Source: Erythroxylum novogranatense (lineage: Eukaryota; Streptophyta; Magnoliopsida; Malpighiales; Erythroxylaceae). From it: a stretch of 64,000 nucleotides of DNA. The first letter of the stretch is position 1; each line of letters opens with the position of its first letter. Made by a program: the position numbers and the translations under genes. The stretch is from NCBI GenBank assembly GCA_029891385.1, contig CM057231.1, forward strand, positions 65,455,103-65,519,102. The letters run 5' to 3'. Below, one piece after another: positions 22,313-33,663 of this stretch. Below the pieces are notes generated by a model. It did not search any database. It saw only the letters and a program-made list of their open reading frames with translations, and was not told where the DNA came from.

Positions 22313-23415
22313 ACAATGACAAAGCTTTATACGGCCTGAAGCAAGCTCCTAGAGCTTGGTATGATCGTCTAAGTAATTTTCTCTTGGAGAATGGGTTTAC
22401 TAGAGGTCAAGTTGATAAAACGCTTTTCAGAAAGTTATATGAGAATGACTTTATCTTAGCGCAAATCTATGTTGATTATATTATTTTTGGTGCTACTTCA
22501 AAGAAGTTGTTTATGAGTTTTGAGAATCTGATGAAAAATGAATTTGAAATGAGTATGATGGGTGAGTTAAAGTTCTTTCTTGGGTTGCAAGTTAAGCAAA
22601 CCGAAGAGAAAATCTTTATCCATCAACAAAAGTATGTGAAAGAATTGTTGTCTAAATTTGATATGAATAATGTGAAGCCTATGGCGACTCCGATGCATCC
22701 TTCAAACCTTTTGTCGAAAGATGAACTTGGTAAGAAGGTCGATCAAACCCTGTATAGAGGGATGATCGGCTCTTTACTGTATCTTACATCAAGTAGATCT
22801 GATATTCTGTTCAGTGTATGTTTGTATGCAAGGTTTCAGGCCAATCCTAGAGAGTCTTATTTTATTGCTGTTAAAAGGATTATGAGATATCTCGTAGGTA
22901 CTACTGATCTTTGCTTAATGTTTAAGAAAGGTAAAGATTTCAGGTTAATCGGATATTACGATGCGGACTATGCCAGAGATAGAATTGAAAGGAAGAAAAC
23001 CAGTGGAGGATGTCACTTTCTTGGCTCAAACCTAGTTTCCTAGTCAAGCAAGAGACAAAGCTCAATCGCTCTATCAATTGCCTAAGCCGAGTACATGTCT
23101 GCCGCAAGCTATTGTTCACAAACCTTGTGGATTAAATATCAACTGGAAGATTATTCAGTTCAAGAAGATGAGATCCTAATCTATTGTGACAACACCAGCG
23201 CCATCAATCTGTCGAAAAATCTAATATAGCATTCGAGAGTGAAGCATATTGAAGTCAGACATCATTTCTTGAGAGACTACGTTCAGAGGAAGGTGGTGAC
23301 ACTACAGTTCGTTGAAACAGAGTATCAGTGGGCAGATATCTTCACTAAACCATTGAGTGAAGAACGGTTCAAGGAAATTAGACGAAACCTTAACATGGTT
23401 ATGTTAAATGACTAG
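22313..23415 (+). pseudogene. Sirevirus RT C-terminal part and RNase H, three in-frame stops
   Basis: One frame runs from the deletion junction to TAG 23413-23415. It includes ALYGLKQAPRAWYDRL, the polymerase box as IYVDYIIFG (YVDY in place of YVDD, an active-site Asp lost), GMIGSLLYLTSSRSDILF, the RNase H region (GYYDADYARD, YCDNTSAINLSKN), [16 protein letters not shown] and [10 protein letters not shown]. Premature stops are TAG 23041 (expected Trp), TAA 23083 (expected Glu) and TAG 23227 (expected Gln). No frameshift is needed. The N-terminal RT and all upstream domains are deleted. Bases 23416-23677 are a non-coding spacer before the envelope-like frame. Confidence 0.92.
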
Positions 23416-23677
23416 TCAAGCTAAGAGATCGTCAAAGTTAACGGCGTCAGAAACACTGGAGTACAGCTGGTAAATTCTCTCACAAGGAAGTTGTGGAGGG
23501 AAAATCTCATAGTCTTGAGGATCACAATGATTCTAGAACACACCGGATAAGAACCCTACAAGTAGTCTGAAACTAAAGTCATTACGATTATACAGACGTT
23601 TCATCTCACTAAAAACCCTTGCAATCACCTTTACCATTGAAGAATAGCTTACCAGAGATAGTTTCGATTCAGAACCA

Positions 23678-23921
23678 ATGGCGTCAGCTATGATGTATGG
23701 AAGACATATGGATTTCGAATCTCTAAAGAAAGACAACATGGATGTTAAACCAGAAATCATAGAAGCTAGATGGAGAAAATTCTTCGAGGTACGAGAACCA
23801 GTGTATACTGATGAGGTGTATGACTTCTGGAAGAATGCGCAACTAGTAGATGAAGCTATTGTCTCAATAGTAGATGGAATATCTATTATTGTAACAAAGG
23901 AGATAGTGGAGAAGGTAACTG
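23678..23921 (+). pseudogene. Sirevirus envelope-like ORF, segment 1 (N-terminus)
   Basis: ATG 23678 opens a frame interrupted at 23921 by Copia-2; the TSD AACTG at 23917-23921 is repeated at 33659-33663. It continues in the same phase at 33664. The segment is acidic and has no signal peptide that I can see. The start is chosen as the first ATG in frame, about 260 bp after the polyprotein stop, the usual place of the envelope-like ORF in this group. The family's role is unproven; similarity to viral envelope proteins is by position more than sequence. Confidence 0.75.
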
Positions 23922-25895
23922 TGTAGGAAAATCCCGGGAGGTACATCACATGTACCGGCAGCGGAAAACAAAAATTTTTGTTCCCGGGACTTTCCCGAAA
24001 CCCAGGATCCAGGTGTCAGTATGAAGACCTCAAACCTAAATAGCCAATAGAGACTATCTCTAAAGGTATCCACGCAGAGATCAGAAAACCTAACCGAGTC
24101 AAACTCCTTTGACCCGGAATAGCTAGAACGAATAAGAGCTGCTAGACCCTACCTACATCTGGAGAGCTTGAGATCCACGTTGGATCATGAGCTTGGAGAA
24201 GAGAACTAACGATGATGCTTGTGAGAGAAGAATGAAAAACCAATTTTTCAAAGATTTAACTCTTTAAACCTTTTTCCTTCTCCTTTCTGGAGCTCCACCG
24301 TCGACAACCACCTTCACAAGCTTCTTTTTCTAGCTTTTTAACAATTAAAGAAGACTTAAAGCTTGTGAAGGAAGGCCATACACGTGAATGGTTCTTAACC
24401 ATTCATTATTTAATAAATAAACTAAGCTTTTGAAAAGTCAAAAGCTATCATCTCTTCTCCCAAATTCCAACGTGCAAGGTGGCTTTAATTTATATAATTA
24501 ATTAATTAATTAATGATATAAATAATTGCTAAGGTCCAGTCAAACTGGGGTCGGTCCAACCGGCCTACCGGGCCCCGATGCTGAAACAGCTCCGGAAACC
24601 TTTCTTAGCAATATTGATGTCGCGATCTCATCGGGACATATCCCAATCCCATCGGGATCCATTTAATCCGAATGCTCTCCATAATTGGAACTCTGTCCAA
24701 TTACTATTTTACAGATTCTCTGAAACAATCTTATGCGTGTGACCCTTTAGGTTCCCGGTTATGTTGGCCACTTAGATTAACAATTAATCTGAGCAAGTCA
24801 TGAGCGGTATCTAGCAACACATCATGACCCCCAATTGACCGAAAAGTAATCGGTTTAATGCATTCATCACGAACCAGATCACGAACCCTTCCATAGACAA
24901 TTACTGTGCAATTCGTCCTTTCACCATCCTATACCCCACTTGGTTATGAGTATGGTCAAAGTGTCAACTCTTACTAGACCAAGTCCAGCCCAAGTGATAA
25001 CAGTTCTTGTCCTAGGACTCATTACTCTATATGTCCATGAAGACACTCTTCATGACATATTCACTCTAGCCAGAGATTTTCGAGTAATGATCCTGACAAG
25101 AGGCTATGGGTATCTCTTCTGCTAATCCAGAAGTGGTGAATCCTTTATTGGCTACTCAATTATCTTCGAATACCTCAAACTGTACCCAAACACCACCCTA
25201 TGAGTTACCTCTGGAAGGCAACAAGGAATGGAGTCAAAGCACAGGATCAGTATCCAAGATAGCCTTGAGTACCTCAAGTCTAAGGATACTTGCACCATTG
25301 CTATGATGAGATTATCACTGACACTTAGATAAGATATCCATGTGATGATCTCATGACAGTCATCCAATGAACTTACTACTACTAGTAAGCATCCATATGT
25401 CAACTCTAAATATCTCATATTTACGGTTTACGAGATCCACCGCTGATCCAATCAAGGAGTATGACATATGTTAGTCCGTCCGGGATTAATGATGTCCAGC
25501 CTCATTAATCCTATGACTAGGAAAATTTAGATCTTGACATAATTGCACATGATAGGAATCTCGAGTATGATCACATCATAATTTCCTTCATGCTATGTCA
25601 TATATCATGGACTTCATTAATTTGATTAAAGATCCAATCAATTCATAAACAATGTTCATGAACATCAAATTAATGAATTATGCCTTTTCTTTATTTATTC
25701 ATTCGATGCGCATCATTTGTGAATAAAACGCAGCTAAAGGGATTGCCTTTAGGGCACAAATAAACAATGATCAGCCCTTGAATAAGTCGACTTATCCAAT
25801 GTACAAGTCGACTTATCGGTACCGAGCAAGCATAAGTCGACTTACACATGGTACAAGTCGACTTACACATGGTACAAGTCGACTTACCACTTACA
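23922..25895 (-). repeat. Copia-2 3' LTR (element sense)
   Basis: Partner of 31717-33658. At its U3 start (plus 25780-25890) it holds five GTCGAC palindromes (aagtcgactt). A TTAA microsatellite lies near 24500. The pair differs by many small indels and substitutions, so insertion is not recent. Confidence 0.92.
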
Positions 25896-25910
25896 AATCT
25901 CCCACTTGAC
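25896..25910 (-). other. Copia-2 polypurine tract
   Basis: On the minus strand GTCAAGTGGGAGATT precedes the LTR start TGTAAGTGG. The composition is the same as the Copia-1 tract. Confidence 0.8.
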
Positions 25911-26480
25911 GTAAAGCCAATCGCCTTGGTATCTAATACCATAAGCGCGTCCATGAGAATCACAATTCTCCTGTGACAATGGCTTTGTCAACGGATCAGC
26001 AACACTTTGCTCTGTGGGATTTCTCTCTATCAGGACATCATCTCGACTAATGATCTCCCGAATTGGCGGAGTAGATGTTCGGATCGTCGATGAGACCTTG
26101 ATTCCTTTGCCTGCGCACTAGCCCCATTGTATCACAATACAATCCTATGGGCCTATCACAGCTAGGGACTAGATCAAGTTCAGTAATGAACTTCTTGATC
26201 CAAACTGCTTCCTTTGCGCATCTCATGCGATAGGTACTCTGCCTCGGTTGTTGAATCAGCAGTCCTTTCTTGTTTTGAAACTCTTTCAATTGACCGCCAC
26301 GCTATTCAGTGTGAATGTATATAACCTGATCGTGATTCAGAATCATCCTTATCGATTAAATCTTGGCATCCGAATGCCCGCTCACTAGAGATTTCCATCT
26401 CCAAACATCAAAAAACATCCTTAGTGCTTCAAAGGTACTAGAGGATATTCTTGACAGCCACCCAGTGACCCTCACTAGGA
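25911..26480 (-). pseudogene. Copia-2 RNase H and polyprotein C-terminus, broken
   Basis: The minus-strand frame 26289-26047 carries AKEAVWIKKFITELDLVPS and IGLYCDTMG, typical of copia RNase H after its tEAEY motif, which here is decayed (SAKEAVW preceded by RM). Frames to both sides carry further fragments, among them MDALMVLDTKAIGF near the 3' end. It has several frameshifts. Confidence 0.8.
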
Positions 26481-27240
26481 ACCGATTGGTATTTGCTCGT
26501 AACACTTAGAGCATACGATACATCGGGCTTCGTACATAGCATCTTTTCATGCTAAACCTCTTTAGCATCTCATCTATGTACGATGCTTGTGAAAGACCAA
26601 GCAACCTTTGATCTATCTCTATAAATCTATATCCTAAGGATATTCGTTGCTTTACCAAGGTCTTTCAAGGCAAATTGTTTGGACAACCAAATTTTAACTG
26701 ATTGCAGCATAGAGACATCGTTTCCGAGTAACAGTATATCATCTACATACAACACAAGGAATACGATTGCAGTCCCATTAACCTTCTTATACACACAATG
26801 ATCATCCGGATTTTATGAGAAACCAAACTCTTTGATTAACTCGTCAAAACGGACATTCCAACTCCTGGATGCTTGCGTCAATCCATACATGGATTTCTGA
26901 AGCTTGCATACCATTTCGCCATCATAAGATGTGAAGCCCTCTGGTTGTGTCATATACACATCCTCGGCCAGATTTCCGTTAAGGAAAGTTGTCCTCACAT
27001 CCATTTGCCATATCTCATAATCATAATGAGCGGCAATGGCTAGGAGTATCTGAATGGTTTTAAGCATTGCTACGGGGCTGAAGGTCTCGTCATAGTCAAC
27101 TCCTTGTCTTTGACGAAATCCTTCGGCCATTAGTCTCGCTTCATAGGTAATCAGATTACCATCCATGTTGGTTTTCTTCTAAAACCTCTTTGCACCTCGT
27201 GGGTTTTATCCCTTCAGGTGTAACAACCAAAGTCCATACT
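26481..27240 (-). pseudogene. Copia-2 reverse transcriptase, catalytic YVDD intact but frame broken
   Basis: The minus frame 27166-26813 has GFRQRQGVDYDETFSPVAML, the catalytic D in WQMDVRTTFLNG, QPEGF and YGLTQASRSWNVRF. It ends at a TAA just after GFS. The polymerase box LVLYVDDILLL is read at 26738-26749 and neighbours, in an adjoining segment. Compared with Copia-1, the YVDD context itself is undamaged. Confidence 0.9.
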
Positions 27241-28200
27241 TGGTTTTCATACATGGAATCCATTTCAGATTTCATGGCACGAAGCCATTTTCCAGACTCT
27301 GAACTCTTCAGAACCTCTTCATAGGTAGTAGGCTCATCATCTCATATGAGCAATACGTCATTCTGTTCCCCACGAGAAATCCATATTTCTCGTGAACAGG
27401 CGTATCCTACGTGACCTCTGAAATTGTGTGTAATAGAAGGTTGAATCATTACCTCATCTATATGAGTGACAGTTTCAGGTTCAGGCAGTTGATCTATGTT
27501 TGTTCGAGCATCTTGAACTTCTCCAAGTTCAACTTTGCTCCCACTGTCCTCTTACAGAAGAAACTCTTTCTCTAAGAAAACAGCATGCTTTGAAACAAAC
27601 ACTTTTGTTCCTAAGCAAGGTAGAATTAATATTCCACGAACAAACACTTGTCAGACTTTGCATCAAGCTAATCTGACTATGTCCGCTTCACATAAGCAGG
27701 ACAACCCCAAACTTTCAGCTGAGAAAGATAGGGCTTTCAGTTAGTCCATATCTCCATATGGAGTAACATCAACTGTCTTTAATGGAACTCTGTTTAACAT
27801 GTAAACAGCTGTCTCGAGCGCATACCCCTAAAACTGTGCAAAACCTATCATCAATCGCACCATGTCTAACAAGGTTCGATTTCTCCTTTCAGCCACACCA
27901 TTGTGCTGCAACGTGCAAGGTGGAGTGAACTAAGATAAAATCCCATTATCTCTGAGATAATCCAAAACTGTTGGTCTAAGTATTTTCCACCACGATCAGA
28001 TCGTAATGCCTTGATACTTTTACCAAACTGCTTTTCTACTTCATTTCTGAATTGTTTGAACTTTTCAAACGCTTGATTTGTATCTCATCGATACATGTAC
28101 CCATATCGTGAATAATCATCGATAAAAGTAATGAAGTAACGACAACCACTTCTGGCATGGGTGGACATCGGACCACATACATCTGAATGTATTAGGTCTA
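27241..28200 (-). pseudogene. Copia-2 integrase core, degenerate
   Basis: Minus-strand fragments spell a HSDVCGPMSTHARSG motif, then YFITFIDDYSRYGY (about 28095-28180), then ALRSDRGGKYL (about 27990-28020, with the catalytic Glu position reading Lys), followed by an S-x-HLA..TMV segment related to the usual QHNGVAER-type motif (27880-27960). The frame changes several times. The downstream linker to RT (27250-27700) is hard to read. Confidence 0.75.
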
Positions 28201-28870
28201 ATAATCCAGTCGTTCATCATTTCCATTGAAGGATAACTTAGTCATCTTGCCTAATAAACAAGATTCGCATGTGTCATATGATTCATAATCAAATGACCCT
28301 AAACATCCACTCTTATGGAGCTTAGCGATGCGTGTCTCATTTATATGGCCAAGCCGACAATGCCATAAGTAAGTTGATTTTAAATTATCTCGATTATGTC
28401 TTTCCGCGTCATTGACATTCATAACTGGATATGACATATCTAATATGTCAATTCTATTGCATAATGTACCAGTACCATAGAGCATTCCATTCGAACTAAT
28501 AGAACAACCATTGCTTCTAAAAGTCAAATGGAAATCAGCTCTAATTAAACATAAAACATACAATATGTTCTTTGTTTAAAACGGGTACAAAATGCCAATC
28601 ATCCAATTTGAATATAAGCCCACTAGGGAGTAACAAGACATAAGTGTCTACGGCTAATGTAGCAACTCTTGCTGCATTACCTACACGAAGGTCTAGTTCT
28701 CCTTGAATGAGCTTTCTACTGTCCCTGAGGCCGTGCATATCATTTCATATGTGTGAGCCACAACCGGTATCAAAGACCAATATGTTTTGATCAGGAATAG
28801 TATCAACCTCAATGAAAAACATAATTGAAGGAGTAGAGGCATCTGATACCTTTTACTACTTCAGGGACTC
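28201..28870 (-). pseudogene. Copia-2 protease and pre-integrase zinc region, degenerate
   Basis: The minus frame 28563-28201 has STYLWHCRLGHINETRI and CESCLLGKMTKLSF, the H-H-C-C pre-integrase module. Upstream, the protease active site appears as VFDTGCGSHI (about 28745-28780), followed by a TGA where Cys is expected, then MHGLRDSRKLIQGELDLRVG. The catalytic DTG is kept. Confidence 0.85.
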
Positions 28871-29600
28871 CAGATAGATTTTACAGTTTCGCCTCTAGTG
28901 GCTAGACTTGCCACAATGAAAGCAAAATCCTTTTGGGGCAGAATCTTTGGTTTTTCCTTGATGGCACTTCCCTTTGGTTTTCTTCTAGAACCAGAAGAAG
29001 GAGCATCCACCACTAGCACTTTCTATCTCTCTTGATAGCACCTTTCACCGTCATGAAAGATTGATTAGCTCAGAATTGTTGTGGATATTTGGTTTATCCG
29101 ATAGTTTATCACAAACCGTGAATAACCATCGACAATCCAACCGAATTAAGTATCTACTTAAATCATAATCCATTACAAATCTAAAGGCGCCAATCTCTCA
29201 ATATAGCTATTCATCTTGAGGCATCTTGCATGCCAGATATCCTGGAGCCATCTTTATGATGAAGAGAAGCCTCGAGGTCTCGAACCTTTCGATCGAGCTT
29301 GCTCAACAAACAGCTCCCTAAGATGAGATACTATAGAGTGAGCATCCATGGACTCGTGCTGCTGCTGCAGCTCTGGTGACATCAAGACAAGCATAATGCA
29401 AGTATCCATATCACTGTCCTTTAGATGTTTACGATATGCTTTCTGATCCTTATAAGAAGCATCGACAGCAGGTGCATCTGGAAGTGGAACATTTAGGACA
29501 TATCCCAGTTCCTCAGATCTGAGAACAATTCTCAGAGTCCTTAGCCAATCAAGAAAATCGGTCCAGAAAGGAGAGCATTAATTCACACTGAAAGACTTCT
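28871..29600 (-). pseudogene. Copia-2 gag with zinc knuckle, degenerate
   Basis: A minus-strand open piece (about 29590-29254) reads WTDFLDWLRTLRIVLRSEEL, then CIMLVLMSPELQQQHE and HLRELFVEQARS, which is typical copia gag. It ends at TAA 29254-29256. The zinc knuckle CX2CX4HX4C is at 28883-28924 (CFHCGKSSH, stop, RRNC), with TAG where Trp is usual. The start codon was not identified. Confidence 0.8.
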
Positions 29601-31703
29601 TCAATCAACCTAAACGCAATAAAGAGAAGGAATGATAGAATAGATATGCCTGCATGATCATAAGGACTTGCATGATATGCATATGGCTCCCACTAGTTTC
29701 CTAGAATCCATAACCCTCTTTACTGAATCCGAGAAACAAAGTGACATAATGTCTAGTGGGTCGATATCCGACATTGCTAAGAGTGACCTTGGGTTTACCC
29801 AACAAGCCACAACTTAGGTCAATCGGTAGGTATCGGTCATACCAATTACATCATCGATAACCGACTTTGAGAATGACCTTGGGTTTACCCAACAAGCCAC
29901 CTTAAGTCTCGGGAGGTATCGATATACCAATTACATCTTAGACACAACTATCGATCGCTCTATCAACTTGTTGATGTGTGCACTACATTGGGTATCAACT
30001 CTTTGATGCGCATACATCCGATATATGCTACCCAATTTCACCTCTGTCCACGTTGACCTTGAGTTTACTCAACAAACCAACGCTTCGGTGAAAACCAACC
30101 CATTAATCGAAAATCATATTTTCATGGTTTGAACATATCCGTATAGAGTGAGCTTGGGTTTACCCAACAACCCATCCCTATAAGAACTCTGGTTCTTACC
30201 ATATTAATGGAAGGCGTTAGTTTTCATATACCAAGGAGGGATTTAGAAACTCTAGACTCCAAGCTGAAGGATCATAGTCACTAGGACTATATGGAATGAT
30301 TTAGGTGTCATCAATCACATTGAATCAATCCTTATAATCATCCATCATCCAACTAGAGCATGTCATAAGTCGCCTTACATCAAATGCAAGTCGCCTTAAG
30401 CCACTGCCCACACACAAGTCGACTTGTCTGATATAAGTCGACTTATGCAAAAACTTTGAACAAGTCAACTTATGTACAATACAAGTCGACTTATCTAGAA
30501 ACTTTGAACAAGTCGACTTATGTATAGTACAAGTCGACTTATCCAAAAACTTTGAACAAGTCGACTTATGTATAAAACAAGTCGACTTATCCAAAAAGAA
30601 TTGCTATACTTTCTAATCGGCTAATACCTCAATCATTGCGATTCCAATTCACAACACCTACATACCTAAAGTAATATCTGATAAATTTGATGTATCAATG
30701 AACACTTCATTGATCCATGAATGCCTTATATGGTCAAACCATACATGAAAAGCTTTAAATGAGTCAAAACTCATAAATATCCAAACAATTTAAGAACACC
30801 CAAATTCTCACCCTAAGCATCTCAAGCTAGTGTATACACTCTCAAAACTACTCCGGCACTTGTCACAAAAATTGTGACGGCCAAAACAAGCAAGAAAATG
30901 AAATGTACTAACGAGACACAAATGTGACTAATTCGGCATTCAAAAATTCTTGGAAAAGCAACTTCAAGCAATTCAATTTGGCAATTATTCTACATCAAGA
31001 TAACACATTTTTAATCACATTAAAAATGCTGCAAGGCATTGGAATTGAAAAAGCAAACTCAATCAAGCCAAGCGAAACAGTCCCAACAATTTTCACCAAA
31101 ACTGTCCAGTTCTGTACATTGCTTGAAATGATCAATGAAACAATTTCAATAAATTCTGAGAAAATTATATAGGTTACTACATGTTCAGAACATGCTACCT
31201 GAATTTTTCAGGATTTTAGGCCATCAAAAACTCAGTCAACCAAAATAACAAAACCGATTAAAATTCTGTGTTCATCAACACAGCAATTCCCAACAGCATA
31301 GAATAAAATCGAAAATAAATATCCAATCACCTTGAAATCCAATTTCCATGATCACAGAAATTCACCAACATCTTTGAGACATGTAGGTGAAGGAAAATCT
31401 AGAAAACAATTTTTCTAGAATTTATTCTTGATTTTATACTACTGCCTGTTCACAGAATCGTTTCAAAAACAGCATCTGTAAGCTTAGGGAATTAATTAGC
31501 AAAACTATATCAAATCAAATCAATAAATTCTGAAAATTCATAGACATATTCTCTAACATGTTATGAACATTCCTGGGCAGAAAAATTTCGAAAAATATAT
31601 CACAATATAAATTCGAAAATCAGGGAGTATGCATGCATCAACATCAACAGCACTTAGGGTTTCTGATCTAGCTTCGGTTTTAGCTTCATACATGACACCA
31701 GAC
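29601..31703 (-). other. Copia-2 leader region with GTCGAC palindromes
   Basis: About 2.1 kb lie between the primer site and gag, without coding motifs. Two plus-strand repeats of gaccttgggtttacccaacaagccac (29785 and 29874) and related copies (30056, 30149) are visible. The GTCGAC array at 30366-30596 is listed separately. The remaining sequence (30600-31700) is AT-rich. Confidence 0.65.
30366..30596. repeat. ATAAGTCGACTTAT palindrome array in the Copia-2 leader
   Basis: Seven GTCGAC-centred palindromes plus three degenerate copies (aagtcgcctt twice, aagtcaactt once) occur in 230 bp. From 30450 they form a double unit of about 56 bp: gaacaagtcgacttatgta, nacaagtcgacttatc, then naaaaacttt. 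The frame on the minus strand (DKSTC repeated) is an artefact of this repeat. Confidence 0.9.
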
Positions 31704-31715
31704 GCTTTGATACCA
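31704..31715 (-). other. Copia-2 primer binding site (tRNA-iMet type)
   Basis: On the minus strand TGGTATCAAAGC lies one base after the 5' LTR end. It differs by one base from the common TGGTATCAGAGC site. Confidence 0.85.
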
Positions 31716-31716
31716 C

Positions 31717-33658
31717 TGTAGGAAAATCCCGGGAGGTACATCACATGTACCGGCAGCAGAAAACAAAAATTTTTGTTCCCGGGACTTTCCCGAAACCCAG
31801 GATCCAGGTGTCGGTATGAAGACCTCAAACCTAAATAGCCAATAGAGACTATCTCTAAAGGTATCCACGCAGAGATCAGAAAACCTAACCGAGTCAAACC
31901 CTTTGACCCGGGAATAGCTAGAACAGAATAAGAGCTGCTAGACCCTACCTCTGTCCTGGAGAGCTTGAGATCCACGTTGGATAATGAGCTTGGAGAAGAG
32001 AACTAACGATGATGCTTGTGAGAGAAGAATGAAAAACCAATTTTTCAAAGATTTAACTCTTTAAAACTTTTTCCTTCTCCTTTCTGGAGCTCCACCGTCG
32101 ACAGCCACCTTTACAAGCTTCTTTTTCTAGCTTTTTAACAATTAAAGAAGACTTAAAGCTTGTGAAGGAAGGCCATACACGTGAATGGTTCTTAACCATT
32201 CATTATTTAATAAATAAACTAAGCTTTTGAAAAGTCAAAAGCTATCATCTCTTCTCCCAAATTCCAACGTGCAAGGTGGCTTTAATTTATATAATTAATT
32301 ATTTAATTATTTAATTAATTAATGATATAAATAATTGCTAAGGTCCAGTCAAACTGGGTCGGTCCTACTAAGCCATCGGGGCCCCGATCTCAAAAAGACT
32401 CAAAACCTTTCTTAGCAATATTGATGTCGCGATCTCATCGGACATATCCCAATCTCATCGGGATCCATTTAATCCGAATGCTCTCCATAATTGGAACTCT
32501 GTCTAATTACTATTTTACAGATTCTCTCAAACACTCTTATCGTGTGACCCTTTAGGTTCCGGTTATGTTGGCCACTTAGATTAACAATTAATCTGAGCAA
32601 GTTATGAGCGGTATCTAGCAACACATCATGACCCCAATTGACCGGAAAGTAATCGGTTTGATGCATTCATCACGAACCCTTCCATGACAATTCTTGTGCA
32701 ATTAGTCCTTTCACCATCCTATACCCCACTTGGTTATGAGTATGGTCAAAGTGTCAACTCTTACTAGACCAAGTCCAGCCTAGTGATAACGGTTCTCGTC
32801 CTAGGACTCATTACTCTATATGTCCATGAAGACACTCTTCATGACATATTCACTCTGCCGAGATTTCAGAGTAATGATCCCGACAAGAGGCCATGGGTAT
32901 CTCTTACGCTAATCCGAAGTGGTGAATCCTTTATTGGCTACTCAATTATCTTGAATACCTCAAACTGCACTCCAAACACCACCCTATGAGTTACCTCGGA
33001 AGGCAACATGGAATGGAGTCAAAGCAGATCGAGATCAAGATAGCCTTGAGTACCTCAAGTCTAAGGATACTTGCACCATTGCTATGATGAGATTATCACC
33101 GACACTTAGATAAGATATCCATGTGATGATCTCATGACAGTCATCCAATGAACTTACTACTACTAGTAAGCATCCATATGTCAACTCTAAATATCTCATA
33201 TTTACAGCTTACGAGATCCACCGCTTGATCCAATCAAGGAGTATGACATATGCTAGTCTGTCAATGGATTAATGATGTCGGTCTCATTAATCCTATGACT
33301 AGGAAAAATTTAGAATCTTGACATAATTGCACATGATAGGAATCTCGGAGTATGATCACATCATAATTTCCTTCATGCTATGTCATATATCATGGACTTC
33401 ATTAATTTGATTAAAGATCCAATCAATTCATAAACAATGTTCATGAACATCAAATTAATGAATTATGCCTTTTCTTTATTTATTCATTCAGTCTGCATAC
33501 GACTGTGAATAAAACGCGCTAAAGGGGATTGCCTTTAGGACACAAATAAACAGTACCATCCTTGAATAAGTCGACTTATCCAATGTACAAGTCGACTTAT
33601 CGGTACCGAGCAAGCATAAGTCGACTTACACATGGTACAAGTCGACTTACCACTTACA
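31717..33658 (-). repeat. Copia-2 5' LTR (element sense)
   Basis: Partner of 23922-25895. It carries four GTCGAC palindromes near its U3 start (33565-33650), one fewer than the other LTR, which has an extra cacatggtacaagtcgactta unit. It ends at CTTACA, followed by the TSD AACTG. Confidence 0.92.
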
Positions 33659-33663
33659 AACTG

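Larger units (their letters stand above)
23922..33658 (-). mobile_element. Copia-2: full-length minus-strand Ty1/copia element, TSD AACTG
   Basis: The LTRs are 23922-25895 and 31717-33658. The ends read TGTAGGAAAATCCC and CCACTTACA on the plus strand, with AACTG duplicated at 23917-23921 and 33659-33663. The minus-strand primer site at 31704-31715 and polypurine tract at 25896-25910 set the orientation. Domain order on the minus strand is gag, protease, integrase, RT, RNase H. Many stops and frameshifts are present. The lineage within copia was not resolved. Confidence 0.93.

Noticed and set aside
30325..30594. Minus-strand Cys/Lys/Ser/Thr repeat protein (DKSTC motif)
   Set aside because: It is a translation of the aagtcgactt palindrome array in the Copia-2 leader. 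It has no homologous frame in the LTR copies.
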